A DNA stretch of 64,000 nt, from the NCBI RefSeq assembly GCF_011758645.1, contig NZ_JAAMOZ010000001.1:2108001-2172000 (forward strand), written 5' to 3'. This document shows, in pieces, positions 59,571 to 64,000 of the stretch. This stretch comes from Brooklawnia cerclae. Lineage in GTDB: Bacteria > Actinomycetota > Actinomycetes > Propionibacteriales > Propionibacteriaceae. A program made the position numbers and the translations under genes. The number at the start of each line of letters is the position of its first letter. Within the stretch, counting starts at the first letter, position 1. A model generated the notes under the pieces. It was not told the DNA's origin and made no database searches. It saw only the letters and a list, made by a program, of their open reading frames with translations.

Positions 59571-61090
59571 GCTGCACACCCCCAGGCTCCCTGCCGCAGA
59601 CCCAGAGCCATGGCGAGGTCGGTTCGGGTCACCTTCCCGCCGCCGCGAAGGTCTGCCACCGTCCAGGCGATCCTCATCACCTTGTCGACGCCGCGCGCGC
59701 TGAGCCTGGCATGCGACACCGCTTCGTCCAACAGCGACATCCCCTGGGGAGCCGGCAGTGTGCGGAGGAAGTAGCCGGGGACCTCGGCGTTCGACCGCCA
59801 GGGAGTGTCTGCCAGGCGTTGCTGCTGGCGGAGCCTGGCCTCGCTGACCCGGCCCGCCACCGTGGCTGTCGGATCCCCCGGGGACGACTGCGACAGTGCC
59901 GCGATGGCGGGCAGCATCTGATGGTGGATGTCGATTCGGTCGAGCACCGGGCCCGACAGCCGCTCGTTGTAGCGGCGGATGCTCATGGGGGTGCACGAAC
60001 AGGCGCCACGCACCCCGGTCATGCCACAAGGGCATGGGTTGGCCGCCAGGACGAGTTGGAATCGCGCCGGATACCGCACCTGCCCACTCGACCGGGCGAT
60101 GGTCACCTCACCGGTCTCCATGGGCGTGCGCAACGCGTCCAGCACCCGTGCACTGAACTCAGGGGCCTCGTCGAGGAACAGGATCCCGCGATGCGCCAGC
60201 GAGATTGCACCCGGTCGGGCCAACCTCGCCCCTCCCCCGATGAGCGCCGCCATGGACGCGTTGTGGTGGGGGCTGGCAAACGGGGGACGACGGATCAGAC
60301 CCGCATGAAGCACCGCCCCCGCCAAGGAGTGGACCGCGGAGACCTCCAGCGCTTGGTCGTCGGTCAGGTCGGGAAGCAGGCCCGGCAGCCGTTCGGCCAA
60401 CATCGACTTGCCGACGCCGGGCGAGCCGTGCAGGAAAAGGTGATGTCCGCCCGCGGCGGCGACCTCGAGCGCCCAGCACGCCTCCGGCTGCCCACGGACA
60501 TCCGCCAGGTCGGGCTCGGGCCCGACAGGCCCAGCGCATTCCCGGGACGCCGCCGGTGTCTCCTGTCCGAGGACGGGCCGTCCGTGCAGCACCTCGACGA
60601 GATCGTCCAGGCAGGAGACGCCCCATACGGTCATGCCTGTCACCAGGCGTGCCTCGTTCACTTGCCGGGAGGGGACGATGGCAGTCGCCAGCCCCGCCGT
60701 CCGCGCGGCCATCATGGCCGGCAGGATGCCACGCACCGGACGCACCCGCCCGTCCAGACCGAGTTCTCCCAGCATGACCGAGGTCGACATGACCTGGCCG
60801 GGAACGACTCCGGAGCATCCGAGCACCGCGGCCACGATCGCCAGGTCGTAGTGACTGCCCGCCTTCGGCAGACTGGCGGGAGTCAGGTTTATCGTCAGCA
60901 ACTGGTTCGGCCAGCTGAGCCCCGCCCCGGCCACTGCGGCCCGGCATCGATCACGCGCCTCGTAGAGTGCCGCGTCCGGAAGACCGACCAGGACGGTACG
61001 CGGAAGGCCCGCGCCGACCGCCGCCTCGACCTCGACCAGCGTGCCGTCCATGCCCAGCAGGGCGACCGACCATGCGCTCGCCATGGTCAT
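59567..61090 (-). CDS. YifB/ComM-family AAA ATPase
   Basis: A 507-residue Mg-chelatase-like ATPase. The N-terminal domain (1 to about 180) is Lon-protease-like; the ATPase has Walker A GSPGVGKSML (about 207-216) and Walker B LFLDEAPEF (about 275-283); a cysteine motif NPCPCGMTGVRGACSC (about 330-345) and C-terminal Mg-chelatase helices follow. ComM relatives are DNA branch-migration motors in transformation. It overlaps dprA and yraN at both ends (four bases each), as in other actinobacteria. Confidence 0.9.
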   Translation of the reverse strand: MTMASAWSVALLGMDGTLVEVEAAVGAGLPRTVLVGLPDAALYEARDRCRAAVAGAGLSWPNQLLTINLTPASLPKAGSHYDLAIVAAVLGCSGVVPGQVMSTSVMLGELGLDGRVRPVRGILPAMMAARTAGLATAIVPSRQVNEARLVTGMTVWGVSCLDDLVEVLHGRPVLGQETPAASRECAGPVGPEPDLADVRGQPEACWALEVAAAGGHHLFLHGSPGVGKSMLAERLPGLLPDLTDDQALEVSAVHSLAGAVLHAGLIRRPPFASPHHNASMAALIGGGARLARPGAISLAHRGILFLDEAPEFSARVLDALRTPMETGEVTIARSSGQVRYPARFQLVLAANPCPCGMTGVRGACSCTPMSIRRYNERLSGPVLDRIDIHHQMLPAIAALSQSSPGDPTATVAGRVSEARLRQQQRLADTPWRSNAEVPGYFLRTLPAPQGMSLLDEAVSHARLSARGVDKVMRIAWTVADLRGGGKVTRTDLAMALGLRQGAWGCAA

Positions 61091-61470
61091 GCGATGCCCC
61101 TCACGTGCCGCAACCGGGAAACCTCGCCTCGCACCTTCACGATGCCGATGGCGTCGATCCGCAACCCACCGAGCCTCAGCCCGCATTGCTGCCGCCAGGA
61201 CGCCGCCAGGCGGCGCAGACGAGCGAGCTTCTGCTCCGTGATGGCCTCCAGGGGATCACCGAAACCGGTGCCCGCACGGCACTTGACCTCCACCACCACC
61301 CCGGTCGGCGCGCCATCCGGGTTCGGCTCCAGGGCCAGGATGTCCAACTCTCCCAGCGGGCACCGCCAGTTACGGTCCACCACCCGCCACCCCAACCGTT
61401 CCAGGTGCTCCGCCGCTCGCCGTTCACCCCAAGCACCCAGGCCACCGCGGCCGTCATCGATTCCGGTCAT
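61087..61470 (-). CDS. YraN-family (UPF0102) protein
   Basis: A 127-residue predicted endonuclease-like protein with RRAAEHLERLGWRVVDRNWR, then GELDILALE and VVVEVKCRAG, the PD-(D/E)XK core. Its function is unknown but it is co-conserved with yifB and dprA. The start at 61470 (MTGIDDG) is used; its ribosome-binding site lies within a perfect hairpin (61477-61495; see finding). It lies downstream of DUF2469 and rnhB. Confidence 0.88.
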   Translation of the reverse strand: MTGIDDGRGGLGAWGERRAAEHLERLGWRVVDRNWRCPLGELDILALEPNPDGAPTGVVVEVKCRAGTGFGDPLEAITEQKLARLRRLAASWRQQCGLRLGGLRIDAIGIVKVRGEVSRLRHVRGIA

Positions 61471-61476
61471 GCAGAC

Positions 61477-61495
61477 CCCTCCTTTCACAGGAGGG
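61477..61495 (-). promoter_or_regulatory. Hairpin enclosing the yraN ribosome-binding site
   Basis: On the minus strand CCCTCCT, a five-base loop, then AGGAGGG, seven base pairs, with the AGGAGG Shine-Dalgarno in the downstream arm just before the start codon. It could lower translation of yraN until opened. Confidence 0.6.
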
Positions 61496-61524
61496 TTGTG
61501 GGCGAGTTTCCGGGGTGGGGCTCA

Positions 61525-61548
61525 CTATCCACAGGCCCGTTGTCCACA
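61525..61548. other. Pair of DnaA-box-like sequences
   Basis: CTATCCACA (61525-61533) and TTGTCCACA (61540-61548) lie in the 132-base gap between yraN and the DUF2469 gene. TTGTCCACA is the common actinobacterial DnaA box. A third copy, inverted, is at 63596-63604. They could titrate DnaA or regulate this operon. Confidence 0.5.
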
Positions 61549-61602
61549 GGCACTTCTCACACGGTCATACGCCGGGTGACTGTCCCGGACGACCGGAAGA
61601 GT

Positions 61603-61914
61603 TCAGTTGCGGTCCGGGATCTCAAGGTCGCGGTGCTGGATCTCCTCGATCGACACGTCGCGGAACGTCAGCACCTTCGCCGACTTCACGAACCGGGCGG
61701 GACGATACATGTCCCACACCCAGGCGTCCCCCATGGACACCTCGTAGTACACGTCGCCACCCTCGGTGCGCACCTTCAGGTCTACGGCGTTGCACAGGTA
61801 GAAGCGTCGCTCGGTCTCCACCGCGTAGGTGAAGATGTCAACCACGTCCTTGTACTCGCGGTACAAGTCGAGCTCAAGCTTGCTCTCGTAGTCCTCTAGG
61901 TCGTCGGCGCTCAT
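61603..61914 (-). CDS. DUF2469-family protein
   Basis: A 103-residue acidic protein conserved in actinobacteria and always near rnhB and yraN. It reads MSADDLEDYESKLELDLYRE and later VETERRFYLCNAVDLKV with VWDMYRPARFVKSAKVLTF. Function unknown. It starts 12 bases after rnhB ends, so it is in the same operon, and its own stop is followed by the yraN leader. Confidence 0.88.
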   Translation of the reverse strand: MSADDLEDYESKLELDLYREYKDVVDIFTYAVETERRFYLCNAVDLKVRTEGGDVYYEVSMGDAWVWDMYRPARFVKSAKVLTFRDVSIEEIQHRDLEIPDRN

Positions 61915-61926
61915 GGTGAAGCTACT

Positions 61927-62565
61927 CTAGTCCCTCGTCCGACCCGTTGCGTGCGCCCGCGTTCCCGCCGCTCGCCGAACGTTGTCGTACCGCATCCGAT
62001 GAATCGGGCACGGGCCCAGCGCCTCCAGGCGCCGCTGATGGTCGGCAGTGCAATATCCCTTGTGAACCGCGAATCCATAGCCGGGAAACCGCTCATCGAG
62101 GGCATCCATCATCCGGTCACGGGTAACCTTCGCCACGATGGACGCCGCTGCGACGCAGGCGGCCACCTGATCGCCCTTCCACACCGCCAGCCCGGGGCAC
62201 CCGAGGCCCGCCACCGGGAAGCCGTCCGTCAGCGCGAACGCGGGAGAGGCGTCGAGACGCAGCAGCGCTCGACGCAAACCCTGCAGGTCAGCCTCGTGCA
62301 TGCCGAGTTCATCGCACTCGGCAGGGGCCACGGCAACGACCGCCCATGACACGGCCTTGTCCGTGATCTGGTCGTACAGACGATCCCGCGCAAGAGGGGT
62401 CAGCAGCTTGGAATCCCGCAGCCCCTCTATCCTCCGGGAGGTCGTGTCGTCCAGGATGACCGCTGCGGCCACCAACGGGCCGGCGCACGCTCCCCGGCCG
62501 GCCTCGTCCGCACCGGCGACAGGCGAGAACCCTGCCCTCACCAGCGCGCGCTCGTAGCCGTACAT
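61927..62565 (-). CDS. rnhB: Ribonuclease HII
   Basis: A 212-residue RNase HII that cleaves RNA in RNA-DNA hybrids and removes single ribonucleotides. GADEAGRGACAGPLVAAAV (about residues 18-36) carries the catalytic Asp-Glu pair, and AASIVAKVTRDRMMDAL with later Asp/Glu completes the site. The start MYGYERALV at 62565 is used; the upstream frame is a shadow. It lies between lepB and DUF2469. Confidence 0.92.
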   Translation of the reverse strand: MYGYERALVRAGFSPVAGADEAGRGACAGPLVAAAVILDDTTSRRIEGLRDSKLLTPLARDRLYDQITDKAVSWAVVAVAPAECDELGMHEADLQGLRRALLRLDASPAFALTDGFPVAGLGCPGLAVWKGDQVAACVAAASIVAKVTRDRMMDALDERFPGYGFAVHKGYCTADHQRRLEALGPCPIHRMRYDNVRRAAGTRAHATGRTRD

Positions 62566-62621
62566 GCCCTTGCCCGGGCGGATCGTCCGCCCCGGGGACC
62601 GCGGTTCCGCGCTCCCGGAAC

Positions 62622-63488
62622 TCAGCCCTGCTGGCATGTGCCCGCCCCGAGCACGGGATCGGCGGGTGGCGACTGCGCCGCCGCGGGAATCGCGGCGAAC
62701 GTGGCCGGGGTCGAGAACGCGGTCATCCGGTTCAGCGGCAGGACGATCGCCTTCGCCGGACCCACCACGTTCTCGATCGGAACGAAGCCGTTCATACCGG
62801 CCGGCACACCCGAACTCGTCTGCTCGCACAGATGGATACGCGAGTCACCCGACCGGTCGCGGTGGTCCCCCATGACGAACAGGTGATCGGCGGGGACGAT
62901 GACGTCGAACGTCGTCGCGGACGGTTCCACGGTCTGACCCGACGCGTCGGTGTAGAGATAGGACTCCTCGTCCAGCGCCACGCCGTTCACCGTGACCCGG
63001 CCCTGCTGGTCACAGCAGGTCACGCGGTCACCGGGCATCCCGATGACCCGCTTGACCAGGTAGGCCTGCGTGCTGTCGGGAAGCAGGTAGAGATTCTCCA
63101 TCGCGCGCCGTACGGGGTTGGTCGCCTCGGGCTGCTTGCCCATCCACCCGCTCGGCGGGTCCTCGAAGACGACGACATCGCCGCGGGAGAAACCCTCCAC
63201 ACGCACCGCGACGATGCGGTCCTGTTCTTCCAGCGTGTGCTCCATGGACCCGCTGGGAACCTCGAAGACCTGGAAGACGAACACGCGCAACAGCGCCGTG
63301 AGCACCAGGGCGACGACGATGGCCAGAGCGGCCTCGATCAGGAACGCACCTACCTGACGTGCGGCGCCCGGACGAGTCCGCGTCTCTCCGAGATCATCCT
63401 CGCTGGAAGTGTCCGTGGCCCCGGTGGCGGGATCCGTGGAACTCGAGCCCCGGGCGGTACCCGCCGTCCGGCGTTTGCGCACACTCAC
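62622..63488 (-). CDS. lepB: Signal peptidase I
   Basis: A 288-residue membrane protease removing signal peptides. The N-terminal 50 residues are disordered and basic (VSVRKRRTAG), followed by one membrane helix (IEAALAIVVALVLTALLRVF). Catalytic Ser is in PSGSMEHTL (about 87-95) and Lys in YLVKRVIGMPGDRV; the GDHRDRSGDSR motif is also present. GTG 63488 is chosen, behind GGAGGG. Size and order (after rplS) are typical of actinobacteria. Confidence 0.92.
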   Translation of the reverse strand: MSVRKRRTAGTARGSSSTDPATGATDTSSEDDLGETRTRPGAARQVGAFLIEAALAIVVALVLTALLRVFVFQVFEVPSGSMEHTLEEQDRIVAVRVEGFSRGDVVVFEDPPSGWMGKQPEATNPVRRAMENLYLLPDSTQAYLVKRVIGMPGDRVTCCDQQGRVTVNGVALDEESYLYTDASGQTVEPSATTFDVIVPADHLFVMGDHRDRSGDSRIHLCEQTSSGVPAGMNGFVPIENVVGPAKAIVLPLNRMTAFSTPATFAAIPAAAQSPPADPVLGAGTCQQG

Positions 63489-63615
63489 CTGTTGCCCTCC
63501 TGGGGATCGCAATCGCGTCCCATCCTAGTGCCGCCCGGAACCTCGCTCCGCACGCACAGATCCCGGCCGTACGCTCACGCGCACCGGCCGGGATCTGTGG
63601 ACAACGGGATGGGGA

Positions 63616-63966
63616 TCAGGCGTCGCGACGCTCCTTGATCTTGGCGGCCTTGCCACGACGCTCCCGCAGGTAGTACAGCTTGGCCCGGCGGACATCGCCA
63701 CGACGCTCGACCTCGATCCGGTCGATGATCGGCGAGTGCAGCGGGAAGGTCCGCTCGACGCCGGTGCCGTAGGACACCTTGCGCACGGTGAACGCCTCCT
63801 GCACGCCGTCCCCGGTTCGCGCGATGACGACACCTGCGAAGACCTGGATACGGGACTTGTTGCCCTCGACGACCTTGACGTGCACGCGCACGGAGTCACC
63901 GGGACGGAACTCCGGGACGTCCTGACGGATCGAGACCTTGTCGAGTGCGGAGATGAGCTGGTTCAT
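63616..63966 (-). CDS. rplS: 50S ribosomal protein L19
   Basis: A 116-residue ribosomal protein L19. It begins [20 protein letters not shown], includes [20 protein letters not shown] and [14 protein letters not shown], and ends [20 protein letters not shown], the conserved basic tail. Start ATG 63966 matches the family N terminus. It leads the lepB-rnhB group here. Confidence 0.95.
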   Translation of the reverse strand: MNQLISALDKVSIRQDVPEFRPGDSVRVHVKVVEGNKSRIQVFAGVVIARTGDGVQEAFTVRKVSYGTGVERTFPLHSPIIDRIEVERRGDVRRAKLYYLRERRGKAAKIKERRDA

Positions 63967-64000
63967 GATTGAGTCCTCGTCGGTGCCACAGGTCACCTCG

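Overview
The window comes from a high-GC actinobacterial chromosome. The mycothiol-type DsbA protein, DUF2469, the rplS-lepB-rnhB-yraN-yifB-dprA block, and uronate plus lactate genes suggest Propionibacteriaceae or a close relative; this is inference from gene content. It splits into a prophage arm (1 to about 23.19 kb) and host chromosome (23.19 to 64 kb).

Prophage. The left edge cuts the portal gene. A siphovirus late operon follows on the plus strand: portal, MuF-like protein, protease/scaffold, decoration protein, major capsid, head-tail connectors, tail tube, tail chaperones, tape measure, minor tail proteins, a small membrane protein, amidase endolysin and holin. After lysis come four accessory genes (17.0-19.5 kb); three open with the same MRAA-LD-R tag, and one carries a (CT)9 tract that shifts its frame. 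A bidirectional terminator separates these from a minus-strand block of small regulatory genes (19.6-22.9 kb) driven by promoters with palindromes built in. The element ends at the 3' end of a tRNA-Pro gene, beside short repeats that look like attachment arm sites. The terminase, integrase and replication genes must lie left of the window.

Host chromosome. In order: rpiB, ligA, a NERD protein, a mycothiol-type DsbA protein, pepN and a dihydroorotase. A sugar-acid cluster follows at 31.8-38.8 kb: uxuB, uxaC, a LarA-like nickel racemase/epimerase, a LacI regulator and gnd. No mannonate dehydratase is present, so the LarA-like protein could convert D-mannonate to D-gluconate and feed gnd. Next are an acyl-CoA synthetase/thioesterase pair, a MarR regulator with a giant FAD/Fe-S D-lactate dehydrogenase-like protein, a YtrA-type regulator with an ABC exporter and a tiny secreted peptide, ettA, ssb, a pair of dynamin-like GTPases, a PrsW protease, an orphan amino-acid ABC ATPase, and a LigD without its ligase domain. 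A tRNA-Arg, a NifX-like protein and the conserved dprA-yifB-yraN-DUF2469-rnhB-lepB-rplS block end the window.

The observations most worth testing are the proposed glucuronate-to-gluconate route, the CT-repeat switch in a phage lectin-like gene, the operator-in-promoter pairs with a duplicated leader, and the two phage genes with strong internal ribosome-binding sites.
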